DNA of 64,000 nucleotides from NCBI GenBank assembly GCA_017656265.1, contig JACDOD010000012.1, forward strand, positions 1 through 64,000, given 5' to 3'. Origin of the DNA: Bacillaceae bacterium. GTDB taxonomy: Bacteria; Bacillota; Bacilli; Bacillales; Alkalibacillaceae. Within the stretch, counting starts at the first letter, position 1, and the number at the start of each line of letters is the position of its first letter. The notes beneath the pieces were generated by a model. It saw only the letters and a list, made by a program, of their open reading frames with translations, was not told where the DNA came from and did no database searches. This document shows positions 24,422 through 32,247 of the stretch, one piece after another. The position numbers and the translations under genes are program-made.

Positions 24422-24583
24422 TTATTCGCAGAAGATATCCTGGTAATAATCGGAGGTTTGTTTCAGCTTATCTTGGTTTCGGTTTTCTTCATAGGCGATT
24501 AAGATGACTCCCAGCTCGTCTTCCAGCTGCTTCACCCGCTGTTCCTGATTTTCCGATAAATGGGCAAAACGATATTCATCCAT
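24422..24583 (-). CDS. Small hypothetical protein (53 aa)
   Basis: Starts MDEYRFAHLSENQEQRVKQL, with AAAAGGA 9 bases upstream. The central part is a helix with coiled-coil character (LSENQEQRVKQLEDELGVIL), the end is acidic/aromatic (SDYYQDIFCE). Cytosolic. It has its own palindromic terminator and another palindrome upstream. Resembles small conserved Bacillaceae proteins of unknown role; not identified further. Confidence 0.65.
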   Translation of the reverse strand: MDEYRFAHLSENQEQRVKQLEDELGVILIAYEENRNQDKLKQTSDYYQDIFCE

Positions 24584-24635
24584 GTCATCACATCCTTTTT
24601 GCATTAGTGTGCTCAGAATGGACAAATTTAAAACA

Positions 24636-24675
24636 GGTGCCTGTCACTTGTCGAATTCGACAAGTGACAGGCACC
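24636..24675. repeat. Family-A repeat, complete 40-bp palindrome
   Basis: GGTGCCTGTCACTTGTCGAA directly joined to TTCGACAAGTGACAGGCACC: a perfect 20-bp inverted repeat with no loop. Lies between divergent genes. Best example of the full element; an almost identical copy is at 46545-46584. Confidence 0.9.
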
Positions 24676-24721
24676 ACTTATATGTGTTAAAGTATTAAAT
24701 TAAAAAGAAAAGGTGATGGCT

Positions 24722-25531
24722 ATGAATTCTGTATGGCTTCAGGAAAACAAATGGAAAGATGTAGAGAACTATTTGCAGAAAAGAAAGACGATCATCATTC
24801 CGGTTGGAAGTGTGGAACAGCATGCTAAGCACCTGCCGCTGGGAACCGATTCCTTTGTAGCGATTAAACTGGCAGAAGATGTAGCGAAAGAAACAGGGAC
24901 TCTTGTAGCTCCCCCTTTATGGCTTGGCTGGGCACCTCATCACATGGCTTTTCCAGGAACGATTACTCTCAGGCCTGAAACACTTACCAGTCTTTTATAT
25001 GACGTAGCAAAAAGCTTAATCTATCATGGGTTTGAAAAACTGGTTATAATTAATGGTCACAGAGAGGCAAACCTGCCTCCGCTGAAAACAGCCGTTACAA
25101 AATTACGAAATGAAACAGGTGCGTTTTTAACGATTGTGGATCCTTTTTATATTGGCAGTGAAATAGGAAAGAAAATAAAAAAATCGGAGCCAGGTGGAGT
25201 GGGGCATGCCGCGGAAATGGAGACGTCCCATATGCTGCATATTCATCCTGATCTGTGCGATATGGACCAGGCAGTCAAAAATGTTGCCGAGAATCACAGA
25301 TATTTCAGCCATGATCCATTTGTTTCCGGAGATACCGTGTTTTCGCCGAGCGATGTTCATGAGTACCGTTCAAAAACAAATCATGTTGGAGTAGTTGGGG
25401 ATCCGACTGTTTCCAACAAGGAAAACGGCAAGATTTATCATGAAGCACTTGTCCATAATATTTCCGATTTAGTCCATCACTGTGAAGAGAACATTCAAGT
25501 AGAATTGAGAAACAAAGAAATCCCTCTGTAA
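24722..25531 (+). CDS. Creatininase-family amidohydrolase
   Basis: 269 residues from ATG 24722 (AAAAGGTG about 8-10 bases upstream; ATG 24716 also possible). Metal-binding motifs of the family: GSVEQHAKHLPLGTD (Glu, His, Asp), VIINGHREAN and GHAAEMETS. Family members hydrolyse cyclic or linear amides (creatinine, formamidopyrimidine intermediates in riboflavin/F420 synthesis). Here the following genes form a peptide uptake and hydrolysis locus, so a small-amide or cyclic-peptide scavenging role is plausible. A terminator-like repeat follows, so it may be transcribed alone. Confidence 0.87.
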   Translation: MNSVWLQENKWKDVENYLQKRKTIIIPVGSVEQHAKHLPLGTDSFVAIKLAEDVAKETGTLVAPPLWLGWAPHHMAFPGTITLRPETLTSLLYDVAKSLIYHGFEKLVIINGHREANLPPLKTAVTKLRNETGAFLTIVDPFYIGSEIGKKIKKSEPGGVGHAAEMETSHMLHIHPDLCDMDQAVKNVAENHRYFSHDPFVSGDTVFSPSDVHEYRSKTNHVGVVGDPTVSNKENGKIYHEALVHNISDLVHHCEENIQVELRNKEIPL

Positions 25532-25553
25532 AAATGAATCCGGACCATACTGA

Positions 25554-25605
25554 GTGTCAGGTGCCTGTCAATCTGTTTAGACGGGTGCCTGACACTTTTA
25601 TTTTC
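25554..25605 (+). terminator. Terminator after the creatininase-family gene
   Basis: GTGTCAGGTGCCTGTC and GACGGGTGCCTGACAC pair with a few mismatches around a 10-base loop, followed by TTTTATTTTC. Built from family-A-like sequence. Confidence 0.65.
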
Positions 25606-25830
25606 AAGAAAAGAAATATCGATTGGATCCTGTTCTAAACAAACATGCTGGATGTATTGTCCAGCTTCATCGCCCAGCCCATCGTTTTTGGTCAAGAATT
25701 TTAAAAAGGTCATGATATATTAAAGGTTCGTAAAAATAACACAAATTTGATAATTCTGAAAATTGTATAATGAAGTACATATTCAAAATGTGAAATGAAG
25801 TTCCACATGATGACACGGAGGCCTGGTATT

Positions 25831-26808
25831 GTGGAAGAGCCAATTTTGAAAGTTGAAAATCTGGAAGTGGGTGTAAAAAAGGACACTGGGTTCATGAATA
25901 TTGTAAACAACATTTCCTTTTTTTTGAAAAAGGGTGAGACCCTGGGAATTGTAGGTGAATCCGGCTGTGGGAAAAGCATGACGTCTTTATCCATAATGGA
26001 CTTAACACCGGCTTCTGTATCACTGAAAAGCGGAAAGATTTTATTAAAAGACAAAGACTTAACAGCCATGAGAAAGAATGAGCGCCGCAAGGTCCGGGGA
26101 AAAGAAATTGCGATGATTTTCCAGGAACCGATGACCTCATTAAATCCAGTATATACGATCGGATATCAGATCGTTGAAATGATACGCAATCACCAGAACA
26201 TGACAAAAAAGCAGGCTTACCAGCATGCGCTTAACATGCTTCAGCTAGTCGGCATTCCCCGAGCTGATGAAATATTACATGAGTACCCCCATCAGCTGTC
26301 AGGAGGTATGAGGCAGCGAGTAATGATTGCGATGGTCCTATCCTGTTCTCCAGAAATCCTAATTGCAGATGAACCTACCACTGCCCTCGATGTCACCATC
26401 CAGGCGCAAATCTTAGAATTGATGAAATCATTACAGGAAGAAATGAATATGTCCATCATTTTAATTACCCATGACTTAGGTGTCGTAGCAGAAATGTGTG
26501 ACCGGGTTGTCGTCATGTATGCAGGTGAAATTGTGGAAGAATCGGAAGTGCATGAGCTGTTTGAAAACCCCAAGCATCCTTATACGAAAGGTCTGCTGGA
26601 ATCCTTGCCGGATGTGGATGAAGACCGGGAATATTTATCTTCTATTAAAGGAACTGTTCCTTCTCCATCTGAAATGCCTGAAGGATGCCGTTTTGCCCCA
26701 AGGTGTGCTTTTGCTTCTGAAAAATGTCAGGAAGATCCTCCTGTGTTCCGTGTCAATCAGAAGTCGAGCTGCAAATGCTGGCTTTTTGAGGATTCAACAG
26801 CAGAATAG
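25831..26808 (+). CDS. Oligopeptide/dipeptide ABC transporter ATPase (OppD/DppD)
   Basis: 325 residues from GTG 25831, 10 bases after GGAGG (the frame is open from 25795). Walker A GESGCGKS, signature [13 protein letters not shown], Walker [13 protein letters not shown] and [14 protein letters not shown] are intact. The C-terminal oligo_HPY extension (NPKHPYTKGLLESLP, and a Cys-rich [15 protein letters not shown] that binds a 4Fe-4S cluster in some homologues) places it in the peptide branch. Fifteen bases before the OppF-type gene; the pair energises the permeases encoded 3.5 kb downstream. Confidence 0.93.
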   Translation: MEEPILKVENLEVGVKKDTGFMNIVNNISFFLKKGETLGIVGESGCGKSMTSLSIMDLTPASVSLKSGKILLKDKDLTAMRKNERRKVRGKEIAMIFQEPMTSLNPVYTIGYQIVEMIRNHQNMTKKQAYQHALNMLQLVGIPRADEILHEYPHQLSGGMRQRVMIAMVLSCSPEILIADEPTTALDVTIQAQILELMKSLQEEMNMSIILITHDLGVVAEMCDRVVVMYAGEIVEESEVHELFENPKHPYTKGLLESLPDVDEDREYLSSIKGTVPSPSEMPEGCRFAPRCAFASEKCQEDPPVFRVNQKSSCKCWLFEDSTAE

Positions 26809-26823
26809 AGAGGAGGGGTAGAT

Positions 26824-27822
26824 TTGGAAAAAAATGTTTTGTTAGAAGTCAACCATTTAAAAAAATACTTTCCCATTAAAGGCGGAATCTTTGGGAAAAA
26901 GACAATTCAGCATGTAAAAGCGGTCGATGATATCTCTTTTCAAGTGTTTGAGGGTGAGACTCTAGGAATCGTTGGAGAATCGGGTTGCGGCAAAAGTACA
27001 ACGGGACGTGCCATATTGCGGTTAATTGAGCCAACCTCAGGTGATGTCTTTTTTGAAGGAAGAAATATCCTTGAAATGAATAAACGGCAGATGAGAGCCT
27101 TGAGGAAAGATATGCAAATTGTGTTTCAGGATCCCTTTGCATCTTTAAATCCCCGGATGAAGGTGAAAGAAATTATTGAGGAACCGCTTATCAATTTTAA
27201 AATGCATGATTCAGCTGCCCGCAAGAAAAGAGTGGCAGAATTGTTGGAACAGGTAGGATTAGCCCCTTCTCATGTAGATCGTTACCCCCATGAATTCAGT
27301 GGCGGTCAGCGGCAGAGAATCGGTATTGCCCGTGCTCTGGCAACTAATCCAAAATTGATTATCGCAGATGAACCTGTTTCTGGTCTGGATGTATCCATTC
27401 AATCCCAGGTTTTAAACTTGCTCAAGGATCTGCAAAAGGAATTAGGGCTTACGTACATTTTTATTTCCCACGATTTAAGTGTTGTCAAACATTTTTGTGA
27501 CCGGATCGGGGTGATGTACCTCGGAAAAATGGTGGAAATGGGAAGTAAGCATGAACTGTATAACAGGCCCCTTCATCCATATGCCCGGGCCCTTTTGTCT
27601 GCTATCCCCAGACCCAATCCGAAGCTGAAGAAAGAAAGAATTATTCTAAAGGGCGATGTACCCAGTCCTTCTAATCCTCCTGACGGCTGTTCCTTCCATC
27701 CTCGCTGTGAGGAATGCATGTCCATCTGCAAAGAGAAGACACCAGATCTGGAGGAAAAAGAACCAGGAAGATATGTCGCCTGTCATTTGTATGACCAGGA
27801 AGACCAGGAAAAAATTATTTAA
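26824..27822 (+). CDS. Oligopeptide/dipeptide ABC transporter ATPase (OppF/DppF)
   Basis: 332 residues, TTG start with GAGGAGGGG upstream. [20 protein letters not shown] is the OppF-type N-terminus. Walker [14 protein letters not shown], signature [15 protein letters not shown], Walker [28 protein letters not shown]-terminal [16 protein letters not shown] and [15 protein letters not shown] match the oligo_HPY region. Partner of the preceding ATPase. Confidence 0.93.
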   Translation: MEKNVLLEVNHLKKYFPIKGGIFGKKTIQHVKAVDDISFQVFEGETLGIVGESGCGKSTTGRAILRLIEPTSGDVFFEGRNILEMNKRQMRALRKDMQIVFQDPFASLNPRMKVKEIIEEPLINFKMHDSAARKKRVAELLEQVGLAPSHVDRYPHEFSGGQRQRIGIARALATNPKLIIADEPVSGLDVSIQSQVLNLLKDLQKELGLTYIFISHDLSVVKHFCDRIGVMYLGKMVEMGSKHELYNRPLHPYARALLSAIPRPNPKLKKERIILKGDVPSPSNPPDGCSFHPRCEECMSICKEKTPDLEEKEPGRYVACHLYDQEDQEKII

Positions 27823-27835
27823 ATGGGAGAGTGTG

Positions 27836-28612
27836 ATGAGTAAAACATTGTCTAAAGGGTTGCAGCTGCTTTTTCTTTTTTCTGAAGAGGATTCATCCCT
27901 TTCGTTAAAGCATATTTCTGAAAGGGCAAACATTCCTAAATCTACTGCCCTGCGTTTACTCAAAACGTTAGACCATTACGGTTTAGTCCAAAAATCATCC
28001 CGGGATCATTATGAACTGGGAACAAGCCTGCTTGAATTAGGGGAACTGGTTGCTGGCAAATTTGAAATAAGAAATGTGGCACTCCCTTATATGCAAGAAC
28101 TGCAGAGTAAACTGCAGGAAAGTGTTCAGCTGGTGATTATGGACAATAAAAAAGGTGTCTATATCGAAAAGGTAGAGAGCAATAAGCCGGTTCGGTTATA
28201 TACGAAAATTGGAAGAACAGCTCCTTTATATGCTGGAGCCTGTCCGAGGGTACTGCTTTCTTTTCAGCCGGATCACCTGATTGAGGAAATTTTGCAAGAG
28301 CCGTTTATTCCTTATGGAAAAAACACATTTCATTCAAAGGAACAGATCTGGGAATCCATTGATCAGGCACGCAAAAGGGGTTACACCTACAGTGAATCTG
28401 AACTGGAAAACGGTACAGCAGCCTTTGGAACACCGGTATTTAACCGGTATGGGGGAATTGAAGGTGCTTTAAGTGTTGCCGGGTTTGCATCCGAATTAAC
28501 CGAGCATGATGCTGAACGGTATATCGTTCCCATGTGGGAAGCATGTGAAAAAATTTCGAGGCAATTAGGTTTTTTTCAACCTTATCCATATACCAAATTA
28601 CATGAGGAGTGA
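27836..28612 (+). CDS. IclR-family transcriptional regulator
   Basis: 258 residues from ATG 27836 (GGGAGAG upstream); the longer open frame back to 27656 overlaps oppF and is rejected. N-terminal winged HTH (LSLKHISERANIPKSTALRL, LKTLDHYGLVQK) and an IclR effector domain (RLYTKIGRTAPLYAGACPRV, RGYTYSESELENG, GALSVAGF). Embedded between the ATPase and binding-protein genes, so it most likely controls this peptide locus. Its ligand would be a metabolite of the imported peptides. Confidence 0.9.
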   Translation: MSKTLSKGLQLLFLFSEEDSSLSLKHISERANIPKSTALRLLKTLDHYGLVQKSSRDHYELGTSLLELGELVAGKFEIRNVALPYMQELQSKLQESVQLVIMDNKKGVYIEKVESNKPVRLYTKIGRTAPLYAGACPRVLLSFQPDHLIEEILQEPFIPYGKNTFHSKEQIWESIDQARKRGYTYSESELENGTAAFGTPVFNRYGGIEGALSVAGFASELTEHDAERYIVPMWEACEKISRQLGFFQPYPYTKLHEE

Positions 28613-28617
28613 TTAGT

Positions 28618-30246
28618 TTGCTAAAGAAACATCTGTGGAAATTTGTATTGCTGGCTTTAACAGCCATGCTCCTGCTGGCTGCATGCAGCGGGGGAAATGA
28701 CGAGGGAGAAGGTACTGGCAATAATACTGATAACAGTGGTGAAAATACCGGTGACAATCAGAACCAGGACAAGGGTAAATCTGAAAATCCTGTGGAAGGC
28801 CGTGACGGGGAACTTGTTATCGGTGTTCCAGGGGATCCGCAGAACTGGGATCCAATTGATACGTTTTTGCTTGACTGGAGTACCATTGCTACATCTGTTT
28901 TTGAAGGATTAGTTGACCGTAACCTGGACCTTGAAATTCAGCCAGGTCTTGCAACTGAGTGGGAGTATGTTGAGGAAAATGTGCTGCAGTTTAAGCTGCG
29001 TGAAGGGGTCACATTCCACAATGGTGAGCCATTTAATGCGGATGCCGTTAAATTTACGTTTGACCGTTTACTTGGTGAAGAGGGAGCTAAAGGACCGCAG
29101 CAGGCGAACTACACAGCCATTGACCATGTGGAAGTGGTCGATGATTATACCGTTAACTTCCATCTGAAATATAAAGATCCGGTCTTGATTACAAAGCTTG
29201 CCGGTTATGGTGCCGTCATCGTACCTCCTAACTATATTCAGGAAAATGGGGATGAACACTTTAATAATAATCCGGTAGGAACAGGACCATTCAAGATGAC
29301 CAAATATGAAAGAGATAATGTTGTTGTACTGGAGAAAAACGAAAACTACTGGAAAGAAGGTCTGCCTAAACTGGACAAAGTTACCTTCAAAATTATTCCA
29401 GAAGCATCTACCCGTCTTGCTGAATTGCAGACTGGCAAAATCGATATTATGAAACGGGTTGAAAGAAGTCAGACACAGGCTGTTGAAGACAGTTCTTTCT
29501 TAAGTCTCAGTGTAGCCGGGACACCGACTGTATATGCTTTGCGGTTTGATACGGATGAAAAACCGCTGGATAATCCAAAAGTACGTCAGGCTTTAAACTA
29601 TGCTGTTGATAAAGAAGCGATTATTGAAGAAATTCTTGGCGGTTACGGAAATCCGATTTCAACCTTCCAGAGTGAATTGTCCTTTGGGAATAACCCGAAT
29701 TTAGAACCTTATCCTTATGATCCTGAAAAGGCTAAAGAATTGCTGGCTGAAGCAGGAGTGGAAGAAGGAACCATTCTGGATATCTATACGCCAGGTAATG
29801 ATGCCACATTTAAAGAAGTCGTTCAGGCGGTTGCGTTCTATCTGGAACAGGTTGGATTACAGGCTAATATTCAGACTGTTGATGCAAATACATTGACTTC
29901 TGAATTAATGCCGAATGGGGATGCCGGTCATATGTATCGTATGGGCTGGGGCGGTTGGACCCTTGACTTTGATAATACCGCCTACCTGCTGTATCACGAA
30001 GGTGAATTCTGGAACCCTGACTTTTACGATGAAAAAGTAGAAGAACTGCTGGCTGCTGAGCGGGCAACCGTTGATCAGGCAGAACGTGAAGAAATATTTA
30101 TGGAATTAACTGAACGACTTTATGAATTAGCACCACAGCTTTACCTGTATCAGGATATGGCTATGTTTGGGGTTAATGATCGAGTGAAAAACTTCCAGAC
30201 TCCTCACGATGACCGTATCCGTTTAGAAAATGTTGAGGTGGAATAA
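28618..30246 (+). CDS. Peptide ABC transporter substrate-binding lipoprotein (family 5)
   Basis: 542 residues from TTG 28618 (GAGGAG 8 bases upstream; GTG 28609 is also in frame). Lipobox LLLAAC anchors it outside the membrane, followed by a Gly/Asn/Asp-rich linker. Body: GDPQNWDPIDTFLLDWSTIA, LREGVTFHNGEPFNADAVKF (the SBP_bac_5 signature) and NYWKEGLPKLDKVTFKIIPE. Binds di- or oligopeptides, or related ligands, for the OppBCDF-type importer around it. The start lies just after the IclR stop, within the same operon. Confidence 0.92.
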   Translation: MLKKHLWKFVLLALTAMLLLAACSGGNDEGEGTGNNTDNSGENTGDNQNQDKGKSENPVEGRDGELVIGVPGDPQNWDPIDTFLLDWSTIATSVFEGLVDRNLDLEIQPGLATEWEYVEENVLQFKLREGVTFHNGEPFNADAVKFTFDRLLGEEGAKGPQQANYTAIDHVEVVDDYTVNFHLKYKDPVLITKLAGYGAVIVPPNYIQENGDEHFNNNPVGTGPFKMTKYERDNVVVLEKNENYWKEGLPKLDKVTFKIIPEASTRLAELQTGKIDIMKRVERSQTQAVEDSSFLSLSVAGTPTVYALRFDTDEKPLDNPKVRQALNYAVDKEAIIEEILGGYGNPISTFQSELSFGNNPNLEPYPYDPEKAKELLAEAGVEEGTILDIYTPGNDATFKEVVQAVAFYLEQVGLQANIQTVDANTLTSELMPNGDAGHMYRMGWGGWTLDFDNTAYLLYHEGEFWNPDFYDEKVEELLAAERATVDQAEREEIFMELTERLYELAPQLYLYQDMAMFGVNDRVKNFQTPHDDRIRLENVEVE

Positions 30247-30330
30247 AGGGATCGGAATCAGTCTTTCGTAATCATATTTCACTATAAGCCTCTGTCCAGA
30301 ATGTGGTCAGGGTGGTCAGTCATCATGTCT

Positions 30331-30364
30331 GAAAAGGATAGTGTGGGGACATACTATCCTTTTC
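30331..30364 (+). terminator. Intercistronic hairpin after the binding-protein gene
   Basis: GAAAAGGATAGT and ACTATCCTTTTC form a perfect 12-bp stem with a 10-base loop, followed by CTTTCAATT. Probably a partial terminator or 3' stabiliser that lets the binding protein exceed the permeases. Confidence 0.75.
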
Positions 30365-30391
30365 CTTTCAATTAGAAAGGAGAGAAAATGA

Positions 30392-31324
30392 GTGATTCAA
30401 TATATCATTCGACGCTTAATTCATACGGTGTTCGTTGTTCTGGCCATTTCACTCATCGTCTTTTTTTCAATCCGTCTTACTGGTGATCCGGTAGCTATTA
30501 TGTTCCAGGCAGGAGAACCAACGAAAGAAGCGATTGAAGAAGTACGGGAAAATTTGGGTCTTAATGAACCGTTGATTGTGCAGTACGGAATTTTTATGAA
30601 ACAGTTAATCACGTTTGACTTAGGGGAATCATTCCGGTCAGGGCTTCCAGTATCAACGATGATTGCTGAGCGGATGGGGCCGACAGTTCTGCTTGCATTG
30701 GGGGGGATTCTGGTTGCTATTCTTATAGCGTTTCCAGTGGGCATACTTTCCGCAGTGAAGCGGGGGACAGCAGTTGATTTTTTCGGAAGAATCTTTTCCT
30801 TATTAGGGATTTCTTTTCCAAACTTCTGGCTTGGAATTATGCTGATTATTGTTTTTGCTGTTCAACTCCAATGGTTTCCAGCATCGGGATATGATGGCTG
30901 GAAGTCCCTGGTGCTGCCATCCATTGCCCTCGGGATGATTTTATCTGGTATTTTAGCTCGTCTGGTCAGGTCGTCCATGCTGGAAATTCTCAACCAGCAA
31001 TATATTTCAACAGCGAAATCTAAAGGAATCAAGGACTGGGTCGTGATCATCCGTCATGCCTTCCGTAATGCACTGATCCCGACAACAACTTTTTTAGGTA
31101 TTCAGTTTGGGTCGCTGCTGGGTGGAACGGTGATTATTGAACAGGTATTTTCCTGGCCGGGTGTCGGGCGGATGATTATTGATGCCATCAACCAGCGGGA
31201 TTATCCGGTCATTCAGGGCGGAGTGATTGTGCTGGCCATGCTCATGATTCTTGTGAACCTGATTGTGGATTTAAGCTACAGTTTTCTTGATCCGCGAATC
31301 AAGGTAGGGGGGAGTGATAAATAA
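30392..31324 (+). CDS. Peptide ABC transporter permease (OppB/DppB)
   Basis: 310 residues, GTG start 30392 with AAAGGAGA 8 bases upstream. N-terminal MIQYIIRRLIHTVFVVLAIS and the QAGEPTKEAIEEVRENLGLN periplasmic-side loop are classic DppB. Six membrane segments; the ATPase-contact loop is STAKSKGIKDWVVIIRHAFR. Stop and next start overlap (TAATG). Confidence 0.93.
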   Translation: MIQYIIRRLIHTVFVVLAISLIVFFSIRLTGDPVAIMFQAGEPTKEAIEEVRENLGLNEPLIVQYGIFMKQLITFDLGESFRSGLPVSTMIAERMGPTVLLALGGILVAILIAFPVGILSAVKRGTAVDFFGRIFSLLGISFPNFWLGIMLIIVFAVQLQWFPASGYDGWKSLVLPSIALGMILSGILARLVRSSMLEILNQQYISTAKSKGIKDWVVIIRHAFRNALIPTTTFLGIQFGSLLGGTVIIEQVFSWPGVGRMIIDAINQRDYPVIQGGVIVLAMLMILVNLIVDLSYSFLDPRIKVGGSDK

Positions 31325-32238
31325 TGCAGCAAGGAGCAGCCGTTCAGAACGAAAAAAGTCAGTCAGCCAGACCCCTTTTCCTCCGGCTGAAACGGTCGGT
31401 CAAATTTTTCTTTAGAAATTTTTCCGGTTTTCTGGGATTATTTTTGGTCATTGTCAGTGTTTCTGCTGCGCTATTTGCAGACTATATTGCACCTATGGAA
31501 GCGGGGCAGGCTAGTTTGTCTGCTCGTCTGGATCCTCCCTCCTGGGCTGATGAAACAGGAGAATCCACTTTTTTACTAGGGGCTGATCAGCTTGGAAGGG
31601 ATATGCTGAGCCGGATTATTTATGGGGCACAAATCTCCATTAAAGTTGGATTCTTTGGTGTCTTAATTGCTATGATTCTGGGGACAATCATGGGACTGAT
31701 TTCCGGCTATTTTGGAAAATGGATGGACGATCTAATCATGCGTCTTGCGGATATACAGCTTGCTTTTCCTTTCATCTTATTTGCCATCATTGTGATGAGC
31801 GTTCTGGGTCCTGGTATCTGGAAAATTATTATTATTCTTGGCATTACCAACTGGGTCGGATTTGCCAGGGTGATCAGGGGACAGGTTATTTCCTTAAAAG
31901 AGATGGAGTATGTGCAGGCAGCCCATGCAGTCGGCGGAAGCCATTTCCGGATTATCCGCAAACATGTGCTGCCGAATGTGCTGTCATCCATATTAGTGCT
32001 GGCGACCCTTTATATTGCTGAATTTATCTTGCTTGAAGCATCCCTAACCTTTTTAGGGCTTGGGGTTGATCCGACCATCCCTTCCTGGGGAGGCATGCTG
32101 GCAGACAGCCGGAACTACATTACTTCTGCATGGTGGACGGCGACATTTCCCGGTTTTGCAATCATGCTGACCGTGTTAGGCTTTAACCTGTTTGGTGACT
32201 GGCTTCGTGACAAATTGGACCCCAATTTGAAAGTATAG
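31324..32238 (+). CDS. Peptide ABC transporter permease (OppC/DppC)
   Basis: 304 residues. Contains LLGADQLGRDMLSRIIYGAQ, the OppC-type extracellular loop motif, and the ATPase-contact loop VQAAHAVGGSHFRIIRKHVL. Ends FGDWLRDKLDPNLKV as usual for the family. Six membrane segments. Translationally coupled to the preceding permease. Confidence 0.93.
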   Translation: MQQGAAVQNEKSQSARPLFLRLKRSVKFFFRNFSGFLGLFLVIVSVSAALFADYIAPMEAGQASLSARLDPPSWADETGESTFLLGADQLGRDMLSRIIYGAQISIKVGFFGVLIAMILGTIMGLISGYFGKWMDDLIMRLADIQLAFPFILFAIIVMSVLGPGIWKIIIILGITNWVGFARVIRGQVISLKEMEYVQAAHAVGGSHFRIIRKHVLPNVLSSILVLATLYIAEFILLEASLTFLGLGVDPTIPSWGGMLADSRNYITSAWWTATFPGFAIMLTVLGFNLFGDWLRDKLDPNLKV

Positions 32239-32247
32239 GTGATTATA

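Noticed and set aside
27656..27835. Upstream extension of the IclR gene
   Set aside because: Overlaps the end of oppF by more than 160 bases and gives a non-homologous N-terminus; ATG 27836 has a ribosome binding site and starts at the expected HTH.
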